Of a DNA stretch of 64,000 nucleotides, positions 20,331 to 28,879 are shown in pieces. A program made the position numbers and the translations under genes. Origin of the DNA: Acinetobacter baumannii (GTDB lineage Bacteria > Pseudomonadota > Gammaproteobacteria > Pseudomonadales > Moraxellaceae); the NCBI RefSeq assembly GCF_016508585.1, contig NZ_JADVOP010000002.1:109446-173445 (forward strand). The letters are read 5' to 3'. Each line of letters starts with the position of its first letter. The stretch's first letter is position 1. The notes beneath the pieces were generated by a model. The model was not told the DNA's origin. It made no database searches and saw only the letters and a program-made list of their open reading frames with translations.

Positions 20331-20513
20331 ATGGATATTAGTGCAACAAAAATATTGGAACAACTTGATATACCGGTTAATCCAAAAACTCAAGCAGAAT
20401 TAGAACAAAGATGGAAAGGAATCAAAGCGCTAAAAAAAACGGTACGGACCCAAATTAAAAACGACGATGATATCTGCATCATCAATACAGCAGGAGGCGA
20501 TCATGTTAAATAA
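20331..20513 (+). CDS. Small protein coupled to amidase, AtzG/DUF4089-like
   Basis: A 60-residue protein starting at ATG 20331. Its helix LDIPVNPKTQAELEQRW with IKALKKTV fits the short AtzG/DUF4089 pattern (LxLPxxPxxxxxV...L) of small subunits that pair with AtzE-type amidases, and loosely recalls GatC. Its stop overlaps the start of the amidase by 11 nt, which is typical for stoichiometric partners. The family assignment is an inference from pattern and position; it is too short to be certain. The C-terminus carries an acidic NDDD stretch and no membrane segment. Confidence 0.6.
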   Translation: MDISATKILEQLDIPVNPKTQAELEQRWKGIKALKKTVRTQIKNDDDICIINTAGGDHVK

Positions 20514-21921
20514 AGAGGTATTGAGCCTTTCTGTTATTGAATTGGCTAAAGGTATTGAAGATCGTCGTATCAGTTCAGTAGATTTAACGCAACTCGTATT
20601 ACAGCATGCTCAAGATTACAATACGGAAATCAATGCATATATTTCTTTTCGTGCAGATAAAGCTTTGGCAGAGGCTGCTCAAGCAGACGCAGAAATTGCA
20701 CAAGGAAAATATAAGGGTATATTCCATGGTATCCCAATGGGTATCAAGGACAATATTTATATTGGTGGTGAAGTGACTACCATGGCTTCTAAAATTCATG
20801 CCCAATTTATTTCTAATGATGATGCAACTGTGATTTCCAAACTCAAGGACGCTGGTGCAATCATTATCGGTAAGTTAAATATGCACGAGTATGCATGGGG
20901 CATTACAAATAACAGTCCACACTTTGGTGCATGCCGAAATCCATGGAATCTTGATAAGATTCCTGGAGGATCAAGTGGTGGTTCTGGTGCAGCGGTTGCT
21001 TCTGGAATGTCTACCATTACATTGGGAACAGATACGGCAGGTTCAATTCGTATCCCATCTTCAGCATGTGGTTTAGTTGGATTAAAGCCCACTCATGGTT
21101 TAGTCGCAAAATATGGTTGTTTTCCATTAGCATGGACCTTAGACCATATTGGACCAATGGCAAAAACTGTCGCTGACGCTGCGGCTATGTTAAAAGTAAT
21201 AGCAGGATTTGATGAACGTGATCCGACCTCTAAACGTGTTGAAATTCCAGATTATCTTGCCTTGCTCAATAGTGATGTCAAAGGCAAAGTAATTGGTATC
21301 AATGAAGACTATTTCTTTCATCAAGTTGATGCGCCGATTGAAAAATTAGTTCGTGAACAAATTGCTCAGCTTGAGCAACGTGGTGCGATCATTAAGCAGG
21401 TTGCAATCCCGGCACTGCAAAATGCTGAATATGTAGAGTTGGTGACGAGCCTGTCCGAAGCTTCTACAATTCACCATGATGATTTACAGCAGCGCCCAAA
21501 TGATTTTGGCGATGACATTCGTCTATTATTTGAATTGGGTGAGTTGCCAACGGCAGTTGAATATTTACAAGCCCAACAATTGAGAAGGGAGCTAAAACAA
21601 CAATTTGCTCAAGTCTTCAAAGAAGTTGATGTTTTGATTGCACCGACATTACCTATTTTACCACCGGATATAGACAGTTCAGTTGCAAAACTTAATGGTG
21701 AAAATGTTGATTTATTGAATCATATTATTCGCTTTACCGGTCCGAGTAATTTAACAGGTTTACCCGCTTTAAGCATTCCCTGCGGCTTGGTTGATGGACA
21801 ACCGGTTGGATTACAAATCATAGGTCCAGCTTTTCAGGAACAAAAAGTATTCAATATAGCCTTGGCTATTGAAGAGCAGATGAAATTTAATTATCAACAG
21901 CCTGTTTTGGACCGTATTTAA
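20503..21921 (+). CDS. Amidase signature family hydrolase (AtzE-like)
   Basis: 472 residues. The Ser-cisSer-Lys triad is intact: Lys in GIPMGIKDNIY (near residue 83), GGSSGGSGAAVASG and GTDTAGSIRIPSSACG with the cis-Ser and nucleophile near 158-182. C-terminal ALSIPCGLVDGQPVGLQIIGP is typical. AGGAGG at 20492-20497 precedes ATG 20503. The coupled small upstream gene suggests an AtzG-AtzE type heteromer (carboxybiuret or ureido-amide hydrolysis) rather than GatA, since GatC is larger and gatB is absent here. Substrate unknown. Confidence 0.82.
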   Translation: MLNKEVLSLSVIELAKGIEDRRISSVDLTQLVLQHAQDYNTEINAYISFRADKALAEAAQADAEIAQGKYKGIFHGIPMGIKDNIYIGGEVTTMASKIHAQFISNDDATVISKLKDAGAIIIGKLNMHEYAWGITNNSPHFGACRNPWNLDKIPGGSSGGSGAAVASGMSTITLGTDTAGSIRIPSSACGLVGLKPTHGLVAKYGCFPLAWTLDHIGPMAKTVADAAAMLKVIAGFDERDPTSKRVEIPDYLALLNSDVKGKVIGINEDYFFHQVDAPIEKLVREQIAQLEQRGAIIKQVAIPALQNAEYVELVTSLSEASTIHHDDLQQRPNDFGDDIRLLFELGELPTAVEYLQAQQLRRELKQQFAQVFKEVDVLIAPTLPILPPDIDSSVAKLNGENVDLLNHIIRFTGPSNLTGLPALSIPCGLVDGQPVGLQIIGPAFQEQKVFNIALAIEEQMKFNYQQPVLDRI

Positions 21922-22237
21922 ACTTTTCAAGGCGAAATGCCAAGACGAGATGATAGAAGTATGAATCAAGGTTTGTATTTCTATTATTGAAAACGAAAAA
22001 TGAGTGCATTAAGTTAAATTGTGTTCACTGAGGCAAAATCAATTCAGATTTGTAAATCAATGATCGAACAATACAAGAGTGAACTGGTTTCATTTTTTGA
22101 AAAGGGATGAAATCCAAAATCAGTCCGAAATATTTGAAAAATGCTTTATGCCTCAACGTGATTAGATGTTTTTGTGTATTTGAGTACCCAGAGAATTTCA
22201 GCATCAAGTCCATTCAGTTTAGACTTGATGCACTGTT
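21922..22237. other. Convergent intergenic region with hairpin
   Basis: About 316 bp between the amidase and the Sel1 gene. No gene is supported. Perfect inverted repeat GCATCAAGTC (22201-22210) / GACTTGATGC (22222-22231) followed by CACTGTTTTATTTTT on the plus strand could end the amidase transcript; it lies just past the Sel1 stop as well. Confidence 0.5.
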
Positions 22238-22762
22238 TTATTTTTCAGTATCTTCAGCAAGCTTGGCTTTTTCTGCCCAAAAGTCTGCTTTTTCATCATC
22301 AATTTCAACACCTAAACCGTGTTCATAGACACAGACTAAATCACGCATGGCTTGAATTTCGCCTAATTTCGCTGCTTGCTCTAGCAGTTCAACAGATTTA
22401 AGCAGGTCTTTTTCAACCACATCACCACGACGATAAAAATTCGATAATTCTAACAGTGCAGCAGGGTGTTGATGCTTGACTGCTTGTTCTAACCAGCGAT
22501 GTGCGTGTTCGAAGTAGGTTTTGGACTCCTCAGGATCTTCTTCCAAAATCTCTTTTGCATAATAAGCATAGCCTTCACCCAACCAGTACATGGCTTCGAC
22601 ATGACCTAATTGTGCTGCTTTCAGTGCCCATTCTTCAGCGAGTTGATTGTTATCTTCATCCTCACTTTGCATATAAATTTCAGCAAGTTCAAATTGTGCA
22701 GCAGGATTTCCCATCGCAGCACGATTTAACAATTCTGAAGGGATTGAAAGTGGGTTAGACAT
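22238..22762 (-). CDS. Sel1-like repeat (tetratricopeptide-like) protein
   Basis: 174 residues starting at ATG 22762 (MSNPLSIPSEL). It contains four or so Sel1-type helical repeats: AAMGNPAAQFELAEIY, AAQLGHVEAMYWLGEGYAYY, AVKHQHPAALLELSNFYRRG, and AAKLGEIQAMRDLVCVYEHG. Such repeats serve as protein-protein scaffolds. No signal peptide is present, so it is likely cytoplasmic. A longer frame to 22984 runs through the terminator of the upstream gene and is rejected. The interaction partner is unknown. Confidence 0.8.
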   Translation of the reverse strand: MSNPLSIPSELLNRAAMGNPAAQFELAEIYMQSEDEDNNQLAEEWALKAAQLGHVEAMYWLGEGYAYYAKEILEEDPEESKTYFEHAHRWLEQAVKHQHPAALLELSNFYRRGDVVEKDLLKSVELLEQAAKLGEIQAMRDLVCVYEHGLGVEIDDEKADFWAEKAKLAEDTEK

Positions 22763-22793
22763 AAAAATACCAGTATAAGCACAAAAAGGTTTA

Positions 22794-22824
22794 AACAAAA
22801 AAGCCAATCTAAGGATTGGCTTGA
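22794..22824 (-). terminator. Terminator after the DUF3325 gene
   Basis: AAGCCAATC (22801-22809) pairs with GATTGGCTT (22814-22822); on the minus strand the second arm is followed by a T-run. It ends the DUF3649-PepSY-DUF3325 operon before the Sel1 gene. Confidence 0.85.
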
Positions 22825-22851
22825 TAGTATAACTGATTTTGATTAAACAAT

Positions 22852-23190
22852 TTAGACGAGGAGGGCGATGCCTGCAATACAACTTACAATAAAGCAGATG
22901 ATTGCCGCAGTTTTTATTTGAGCGCTGCAATAGCTCAATAGCGATCCTACAAATAATGCTGAAAAGGTGAGTATGCCTACCCATAGGCTCAGCATACTAC
23001 TTGGCTTTCCTGACATTAAACAGATAATTAAGGAAATGGACAATAAGCCCCAACCTGACAGTGTCGCAAACAGCGTAGGATTTTCTGCCAATTCATGACC
23101 ATATATTTGTTTTTGATGCTTTGACATGGAGCTGGCGAGTCCAATCATCGCCAAACTGGAGATAGACCAGATCAACAAGAAGAAAATCAT
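22852..23190 (-). CDS. DUF3325-like membrane protein
   Basis: 112 residues with three to four membrane spans (about 1-20, 42-60, 65-85, 92-112) and little else. Size, topology and position after a PepSY-TM gene match the DUF3325 proteins of iron-regulated operons. Its ATG overlaps the stop of the PepSY gene by 4 nt (ATGA), so translation is coupled. Function is unknown; the operon context points to ferric-siderophore handling in the inner membrane. Confidence 0.72.
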   Translation of the reverse strand: MIFFLLIWSISSLAMIGLASSMSKHQKQIYGHELAENPTLFATLSGWGLLSISLIICLMSGKPSSMLSLWVGILTFSALFVGSLLSYCSAQIKTAAIICFIVSCIAGIALLV

Positions 23191-24917
23191 ACCGTGAGCT
23201 CCTTGGTTGCTGCTGCATTTTTAGCTTTTTTGACAGGAAGCCCTTTGTGTTTTTTCACTTTATAAAATGAAAAGAAAAACAAAATTGCGATCGCCCATGT
23301 CATGAAATCAAAAGAGGCAATCATCCATTGACCATTGGCAATACTGTTCCACAGTGCTTGACCGCCTGTCATAAAATTGATGAACGGTAACAGGGCATAG
23401 GCAACAGTTGCCAACATTAAAAGTTCTAGCCAAGCCTGACGGTGTGGTCGGATGACTGCATAAATTAAGCTTGCGAGCCATGCCATAAAGAATGCGCGAA
23501 TTTCCCAGTTCAGGCGTGTTTCTACTTCAAATGGGATGAAACGATTGGCATAGAAATAAGCAGCACAAGCAATCGGTAATCCAATTACAGCAGCAATATT
23601 CATCACTTCCACAAAGCGATAGCCAAAAGATTTATAACCTTGTTTTTGCTGTTGCGGTGCCCGTTTTACACACCACAAGATCAAGCCCGTAGCAACCATT
23701 AAAGTGCCAAGAACACCTGAAAAGAACAATAACCAACGGAAAGTTAAATCTAGTCCGCGTGCTTCATGTAAGACAGTTACAACATTGTATATGCCCATGG
23801 GAACAGAGGTATTTCTGGCTTGTAGATCATCAGAGATATCTTTACCCGTAACGCCATCAAACTTTAAAACAGGATATACACCACGCTGTATCACGCTTTT
23901 TGCATAGACTGCACGAAGTTCAATGCTTGCATTGGAAGTATTGGGTGCAATGATTTGAATAGATGCTATTGGATTATCTTTCCACTGTGTTTGTGCTTTT
24001 GCAATCATCGGAGCTAAATCAGTGAGTGGGGCAGGATGCCCAGTTTCCGGTTGATGTTGAGCATCTCTTTCGCCACGTGAACCTTGTGCATTTCCTCCAG
24101 TTGGTTGAACTTGCCCATTTTGAGCTTTGTTTGCGACGTCAATACGATTTTCTACACCTCGGTTGCGTGCATTATTCTGTTGAACACCGCCACGCATTTC
24201 CTGAAAAAATTCTTGTCGATCGTCATAGACTTGGTTGATTCCCCAAGGCATGAACATAAACATCAGAAGTAACAGACCACTCAATGTGATCATGATATGA
24301 AAAGGAAGTGCAAAAACAGCTGTGGCATTATGTGCATCCAACCAAGATCGTTGCCCTTTACCCGAACGGAAGGTAAAGAAATCTTTAAAGATTTTTTTAT
24401 GTGTAATGATACCGCTGATGATTGCAACAAACATCAGCATTGTGGCTAAACCCACCAACCAACGCGCCCAGATACGATCAATACCATAGAGTTCGAAGTG
24501 GAAGCGATAGATAAAACCACCACCGCGTGTGTCTCGTGCTTCAATCACCTGCCCTGTAGCGCTGTCAATGGTGATACGTTGACCGCCTCGACGCGCTTGG
24601 AGGTCTTCACCTTGTTTACGGATGTTTAATTCAGTGGTGGTTTGTCTAGAGTTTGGCAGTTGAATGGTCCAACTGCCTGCATCAGGATAATTGTGCTGTA
24701 AATAATTTAAGGCAACTTGGGTCTGTTGTAACTGCGATGGATTAGGAACAGATTGGTGAGTCTCGGGTTTCATCCATACAGAGATTTCTGACTGGAAAAA
24801 GCTCAATGTTCCTGTTAAAAAAATCGCATAGAGCAACCAACCAAGAATCAAACTTGCCCATGTATGTAGCCATGACATGGATTGGCGTGGACCTTCAACC
24901 TTTGCATCGACACGCAT
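23187..24917 (-). CDS. PepSY-associated transmembrane protein (iron-regulated type)
   Basis: 576 residues. Starts with the family pattern WLHTWASLILGWLLYAIFLTGTLSFF (span about 15-40), followed by a periplasmic PepSY-like segment (QVALNYLQHNYPDAG), a span near 160-180 and 205-225, a Gln/Asn-rich periplasmic loop with a second PepSY region (about 235-370), and four further C-terminal spans. Related proteins reduce or help release iron from siderophores in the periplasm (FpvG-like), but that is not proven for this one. It begins one base after the DUF3649 stop and overlaps the DUF3325 start. Confidence 0.82.
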   Translation of the reverse strand: MRVDAKVEGPRQSMSWLHTWASLILGWLLYAIFLTGTLSFFQSEISVWMKPETHQSVPNPSQLQQTQVALNYLQHNYPDAGSWTIQLPNSRQTTTELNIRKQGEDLQARRGGQRITIDSATGQVIEARDTRGGGFIYRFHFELYGIDRIWARWLVGLATMLMFVAIISGIITHKKIFKDFFTFRSGKGQRSWLDAHNATAVFALPFHIMITLSGLLLLMFMFMPWGINQVYDDRQEFFQEMRGGVQQNNARNRGVENRIDVANKAQNGQVQPTGGNAQGSRGERDAQHQPETGHPAPLTDLAPMIAKAQTQWKDNPIASIQIIAPNTSNASIELRAVYAKSVIQRGVYPVLKFDGVTGKDISDDLQARNTSVPMGIYNVVTVLHEARGLDLTFRWLLFFSGVLGTLMVATGLILWCVKRAPQQQKQGYKSFGYRFVEVMNIAAVIGLPIACAAYFYANRFIPFEVETRLNWEIRAFFMAWLASLIYAVIRPHRQAWLELLMLATVAYALLPFINFMTGGQALWNSIANGQWMIASFDFMTWAIAILFFFSFYKVKKHKGLPVKKAKNAAATKELTV

Positions 24918-24918
24918 G

Positions 24919-25272
24919 TTAGTTCCCCATCATTTTAAAAATGACCAATAAAATGATGCATGGAACAACGATCCCTAAGCTCGCTTTCAAGGTTTTGTTG
25001 ACCATAAATACCCAAATAAATGCAGCGCAATGAATACAGAAAGCAAGTAGTGTTGCCGCCATAGCCGCAGAAGCTCGGTAATCTGCAAAATACTTTCCGA
25101 TTACCATGGCGGAAAGGGATGCGAGTAAATAGCCTCCTAAAATCGCCAAAGCAAAACGATAAAAAATCATGACACGATAATTGAAAAGGGAGGGTGTGGA
25201 TTTAGCTCGTGCAGAGACAGTCGGAGTTGAAACTGACGCACTAATCGCATCGAGTTCAGTCTGGCTATTCAT
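24919..25272 (-). CDS. DUF3649-like membrane protein
   Basis: 117 residues from ATG 25272. A Ser/Thr-rich cytoplasmic N-terminus is followed by three membrane spans (about 35-58, 68-90, 96-115), with the FALAILGGYLLAS and FIWVFMVNKTLKAS patterns of DUF3649, annotated elsewhere as iron-uptake associated. First gene of a three-gene operon with a Fur-box-like sequence just upstream at 25307-25327, so it should be induced by iron starvation. Confidence 0.75.
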   Translation of the reverse strand: MNSQTELDAISASVSTPTVSARAKSTPSLFNYRVMIFYRFALAILGGYLLASLSAMVIGKYFADYRASAAMAATLLAFCIHCAAFIWVFMVNKTLKASLGIVVPCIILLVIFKMMGN

Positions 25273-25306
25273 AGGCAATCAAATTGTTAAAGGTTAAAAA
25301 TGAGGT

Positions 25307-25327
25307 AAATAATAACAATTATCATTT
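25307..25327 (-). promoter_or_regulatory. Probable Fur box for the DUF3649-PepSY-DUF3325 operon
   Basis: AAATGATAATTGTTATTATTT on the minus strand matches the GATAATGATAATCATTATC consensus at most positions. It lies about 35 bp before the operon start. Confidence 0.72.
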
Positions 25328-25565
25328 ACTTTTTAAACATAAAAGTTAAATTTCATTCAAATAAGGCATTGGATTTATTTTGAGTTTTATGAACTGGCGG
25401 TATGGAAACCAGTCGGATGGTATGAGAAGACATGTAAACTTGTGAATCTGGCAAGCTTCGCCTTTGTTTGATTTTAGAGAAACCTGATCTAACACAAACC
25501 AAACAGCGTATTTTTGGTTTTATTTATATCTTGTATCAATCCCAATAAAAAATATGGAAATAAAA

Positions 25566-25820
25566 ATGTTCATTCATGCAGATGATGCAAAAAAGTTGGC
25601 ATCGCATTCAAATCTAAATATCGAATTGTACAAGATTCGTCTTGCCCAAATGATTGAAGAGAATGCCAGACAGGGCAATACCGCAGTATTTACAGTTTTA
25701 CCTAAGCACTTAGCCTTAGAAGATATTCGAGCACTCTCTTCGGAATTGACGCAATTGGGCTATCACATTCGTTTTGAAGTCGATGAATTTTTTTATACTT
25801 TCAATGTGTTTTGGAACTGA
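25566..25820 (+). CDS. Hypothetical protein, 84 aa
   Basis: I do not recognise a family. The product is a small soluble protein, alternating helices and strands (MFIHADDAKKLASHSN; AVFTVLPKHLALEDIRALSSEL; LGYHIRFEVDEFFYTFNVFW). ATG 25566 has GGAA 7 nt upstream; ATG 25554 in frame would add four residues. Composition and length are typical of a real gene. The following 14-bp perfect inverted repeat probably ends it. Confidence 0.55.
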   Translation: MFIHADDAKKLASHSNLNIELYKIRLAQMIEENARQGNTAVFTVLPKHLALEDIRALSSELTQLGYHIRFEVDEFFYTFNVFWN

Positions 25821-25823
25821 TGA

Positions 25824-25860
25824 TTCAATCGCAGATAGGACTTGAATATCTGCGATTGAA
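25824..25860. repeat. Convergent hairpin, 14-bp perfect inverted repeat
   Basis: TTCAATCGCAGATA (25824-25837) and TATCTGCGATTGAA (25847-25860) with a 9-nt loop, between two convergent genes. It lacks a T-run on both strands but its position suggests a shared transcript end. Confidence 0.6.
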
Positions 25861-25875
25861 CAAAAGGGCGTGCAG

Positions 25876-26265
25876 TCAAGAATGCTGACTTTGATATTCA
25901 CTGATGACTTCAAGCGCAGCCCGGAAAGCTTCTTGTGTAGTCGGTGCACCACAATAGGGTAAGCTATGTAAAAGTACTTCCTGTATTTCTTCGATGCTGG
26001 CGCCATTGTTTAAAGCGCCACGAATATGCCCTTTGAGTTCAGTTGGGCTTTTTTGCGCAACTAAAAATGCAATGGTGACCAAAGAACGATATTTACGCGG
26101 CAATACACCTTCACGTTGCCAGGTTGAACCCCATGCATGCTCATTAATCCATTCCTGCAATGGTTCAGTAAATGGCACTGTATTGTCTTGAGCACGTTTG
26201 ACAAAACTTTCCCCCATGACTTCTTTGCGTACTTTTAAGCCATTCTCATAATCTTGTTTAGACAT
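25876..26265 (-). CDS. Carboxymuconolactone decarboxylase family protein
   Basis: 129 residues closely resembling 4-carboxymuconolactone decarboxylase (PcaC): YENGLKVRKEVMG, INEHAWGSTWQREG, RSLVTIAFLVAQKSPTELKGHIRGALNNGASIEEIQEVLLHSLPYCG. In PcaC this enzyme acts in protocatechuate degradation. No pca neighbours are visible, so a different lactone or a redox (AhpD-like) role is possible, though the CXXC of AhpD is absent. ATG 26265 has GGGA 8 nt upstream; the ATG one codon earlier is equally usable. It is separated from fadE by a terminator. Confidence 0.83.
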   Translation of the reverse strand: MSKQDYENGLKVRKEVMGESFVKRAQDNTVPFTEPLQEWINEHAWGSTWQREGVLPRKYRSLVTIAFLVAQKSPTELKGHIRGALNNGASIEEIQEVLLHSLPYCGAPTTQEAFRAALEVISEYQSQHS

Positions 26266-26341
26266 CATTGTTTCCCTGAACTGTTCTATTTTTAACACTG
26301 TACTGACAATAGTTTAATGAGCCTATTGGTAAAGGTCTAAC

Positions 26342-26373
26342 AAAAAGCAGTGAAAAATGATTCACTGCTTTTT
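26342..26373. terminator. Terminator downstream of fadE
   Basis: AAAAAGCAGTGAA (26342-26354) pairs with TTCACTGCTTTTT (26361-26373) around a 6-nt loop. Its T-run on the minus strand ends the fadE transcript. Confidence 0.88.
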
Positions 26374-26416
26374 AGGAAAGTTTATAGCATTGAAAATGGT
26401 AAACTCTCAAATACTT

Positions 26417-28879
26417 CTATGCTTGACGAAGATGTGGATTGTCTAATTCCAGTACTTGCTCCAGTTTTTCATCAAAAATATCAGTGAGCATACTGTCGTA
26501 GCGCAATGCATTGTACTGTGCTAATTTTTCTGCAAGATCTTGCTGAATTGCCCCACGTCTAACGGCATCTGCCAAACGTTCCTCAAATGTAAGACCTTGA
26601 TATTCACCTTTAGATTCAGCTTTTTTAAAGCGATTCCAATCATTTTCTACTGTCGCCAGTAAATTAAAGGTGGCTTCCATACGACCGAAAGCATCCTCTG
26701 GATCGACTGAATAATAGACCTGGGTTTTTAAATAATCACGGAATGGATTATTCTGCATGATCAGTTCAGCTGCTTCAGTTTTTTGACGGTCACTTGGCTT
26801 TTTGATCGGTCTACCGAATGGAAAGCATACAAACTTTACCAGACCCGAGGCGACTGGGATCGGGAAATTATCAAATAAGCCGAAAAATGCTTCTTGAGCC
26901 TGATAAAGCGTTTCATCTAAAGCCAGTTTGGCATGCAATTGTTCCGCTTCAGTCCGTTGACCATGCTCATAAAATTTAAGAATCGCCGTTGCGATAAACA
27001 TATTTGCATGAATATCGGCTAATCGTCCTGAAAGCATTTCTTTACGTTTAATGTCTCCAGCTAGAAGCCCTAAGCACATATCCGCGGTCAGTGCAAAGTC
27101 TGCACTCAAGCGATTGATGATTTTATAATAAGCTTGAGTAAAGTCATCTGAGGAATCTGGTCGATGATGGCTTGAACCAAACCAACCATAGGTAAAGGCC
27201 CGTGCAGCCCGATTCAAGGTATAACCTAAATGCTGGTAGAGCATGGTATTAAAGGTTTCCAGTGCACTGCTTTTATCCTCAGCCTGTAAAAGCTGGAGTT
27301 CTTCAAATAAATACGGATGACAGCGCATTGAGCCTTGACCAAAGATCATCAGGGAGCGACTTAAAATATTTGCACCTTCGACCGTAATCGAAATTGGAAT
27401 GGCTTGGTACATGTTGGCAAGGAAGTTACGCGGACCTTGTTGAATACCTCGACCGCCAGTAATGTCCATACCATGGTTGACCAGTTTGCGCATGGTCTCC
27501 GTTGCGTAGTATTTTGCCATTGCTGTCATCACAGCAGGCTTACCGCCTTGATTGAGCCCGCAGGTGACTAAATAACGGAAAGCTTCGAGTTTATAAGTTC
27601 CACTGACGATTTCACTACTGACTTCTTGAACGCCTTCAAATTGACCTACAGAAAGTTTGAATTGTTGACGAATTTTTGCAAATGCACCTACAGATAAATA
27701 GGTCATTTCACTGGCTGCTGTGGAGAGGGCAGGCAATGAAATCCCACGCCCTACGGCAAGACACTCCATCAACATACGCCAGCCTTTCCCCGCATTTTCA
27801 GCGCCGCCAATAATCCAGTCGATGGGTATAAAGACATCTCGTCCTTCAACAGTACCATTCATAAATGGTGAGCCACCCGGATGGTGTCGGGGTCCAACCT
27901 TGACCCCTTCATGAGAGGCAGGGATCAGTGCACAGGTGATACCATATTCAGTTTTATCTTTATTTCCCAGCAGACCATCAGGGTCATAAAGTTTAAAAGC
28001 CAAACCGACCACAGTGGCCACTGGCGCTAAGGTAATCCAACGCTTGGAGAAATTCATCTTTAAACCCAGCGTCTGTTGTCCTTCAAACTCGCCATAACAT
28101 ACAACACCAGTGTCTGGAATTGCGCCAGCATCAGAACCTGCTTCTGGGCTGGTCAGACCAAAGCATGGAATTTCTTCACCTTTGGCTAAGCCGGGAAGAT
28201 AACGATTTTTTTGTTCATCAGTTCCATAATTGAGTAATAGTTCGCCAGGACCCAATGAATTCGGCACCATACATGTCACTGCAGCAGTCAATGAGCGAGA
28301 TGCAATCTTGCTCATGATTCGACTTTGGGCAAATGAAGTAAATTCTCGCCCCCCATATTCTTTAGGAATGATCAGCCCAAAAAAGCCTTTTTCTTTGATG
28401 AATTGCCAAGTTTGTTCATTTAAGTCTTTATTCTGATGGATTTCCCACTCATTCAATAATTGACACAGTTGTTCAACTTCATTGTCCAAAAATGACTGTT
28501 CTTCATTTGAAAGCGTTGGATAAGGGTAATCATTGAATTTTTCCCAATCAGGTGCCCCCATAAACAATTCTTTTTCCCACCAGCTGGTGCCTGCATCAAG
28601 CGCTTCACGTTCTGTGGTACTCATACTTGGCATCGCATTGGCAAGCTTATTGTAGGCAGGCTTTGTCAAGAATTGCATACGTAGAGGATCTATGATTAAC
28701 ACCAGGCTGATAAGAATAAGTGGAAGACCAATAATCAGTGACCACGGACTGATCAATGCCACCAAGATTGAAACCACTATTGTGCTGACAGCCCCCATGT
28801 TTCGATTCAGCGCAAAAAAGAAAATAGCCCAAAGTGTGATAATTTGAATAAGTATCGCAATGAGTAACAGCATAAACAT
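26417..28879 (-). CDS. fadE: Acyl-CoA dehydrogenase, FadE type
   Basis: FAD enzyme for the first step of fatty-acid beta-oxidation. At 820 residues it matches the long membrane-associated enterobacterial FadE (814) rather than short soluble forms: two N-terminal hydrophobic spans (about 3-25 and 38-65), then the acyl-CoA dehydrogenase core with FGLTSPEAGSDAGAIPD, GRGISLPALSTAA, DITGGRGIQQGPRN and EGANILSRSLMIFGQG, and the extra C-terminal domain (DUF1974). AGAGG lies before ATG 28879. No FadR-type operator was identified. With fadH further right the window holds two unlinked beta-oxidation genes. Confidence 0.94.
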   Translation of the reverse strand: MFMLLLIAILIQIITLWAIFFFALNRNMGAVSTIVVSILVALISPWSLIIGLPLILISLVLIIDPLRMQFLTKPAYNKLANAMPSMSTTEREALDAGTSWWEKELFMGAPDWEKFNDYPYPTLSNEEQSFLDNEVEQLCQLLNEWEIHQNKDLNEQTWQFIKEKGFFGLIIPKEYGGREFTSFAQSRIMSKIASRSLTAAVTCMVPNSLGPGELLLNYGTDEQKNRYLPGLAKGEEIPCFGLTSPEAGSDAGAIPDTGVVCYGEFEGQQTLGLKMNFSKRWITLAPVATVVGLAFKLYDPDGLLGNKDKTEYGITCALIPASHEGVKVGPRHHPGGSPFMNGTVEGRDVFIPIDWIIGGAENAGKGWRMLMECLAVGRGISLPALSTAASEMTYLSVGAFAKIRQQFKLSVGQFEGVQEVSSEIVSGTYKLEAFRYLVTCGLNQGGKPAVMTAMAKYYATETMRKLVNHGMDITGGRGIQQGPRNFLANMYQAIPISITVEGANILSRSLMIFGQGSMRCHPYLFEELQLLQAEDKSSALETFNTMLYQHLGYTLNRAARAFTYGWFGSSHHRPDSSDDFTQAYYKIINRLSADFALTADMCLGLLAGDIKRKEMLSGRLADIHANMFIATAILKFYEHGQRTEAEQLHAKLALDETLYQAQEAFFGLFDNFPIPVASGLVKFVCFPFGRPIKKPSDRQKTEAAELIMQNNPFRDYLKTQVYYSVDPEDAFGRMEATFNLLATVENDWNRFKKAESKGEYQGLTFEERLADAVRRGAIQQDLAEKLAQYNALRYDSMLTDIFDEKLEQVLELDNPHLRQA

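Noticed and set aside
20503..21921. Amidase as GatA of the tRNA amidotransferase
   Set aside because: No gatB neighbour, the upstream partner is much shorter than GatC, and the sequence fits AtzE-like amidases better.
22763..22984. N-terminal extension of the Sel1 protein
   Set aside because: It runs through a terminator hairpin and into the upstream DUF3325 gene; residues look non-coding.
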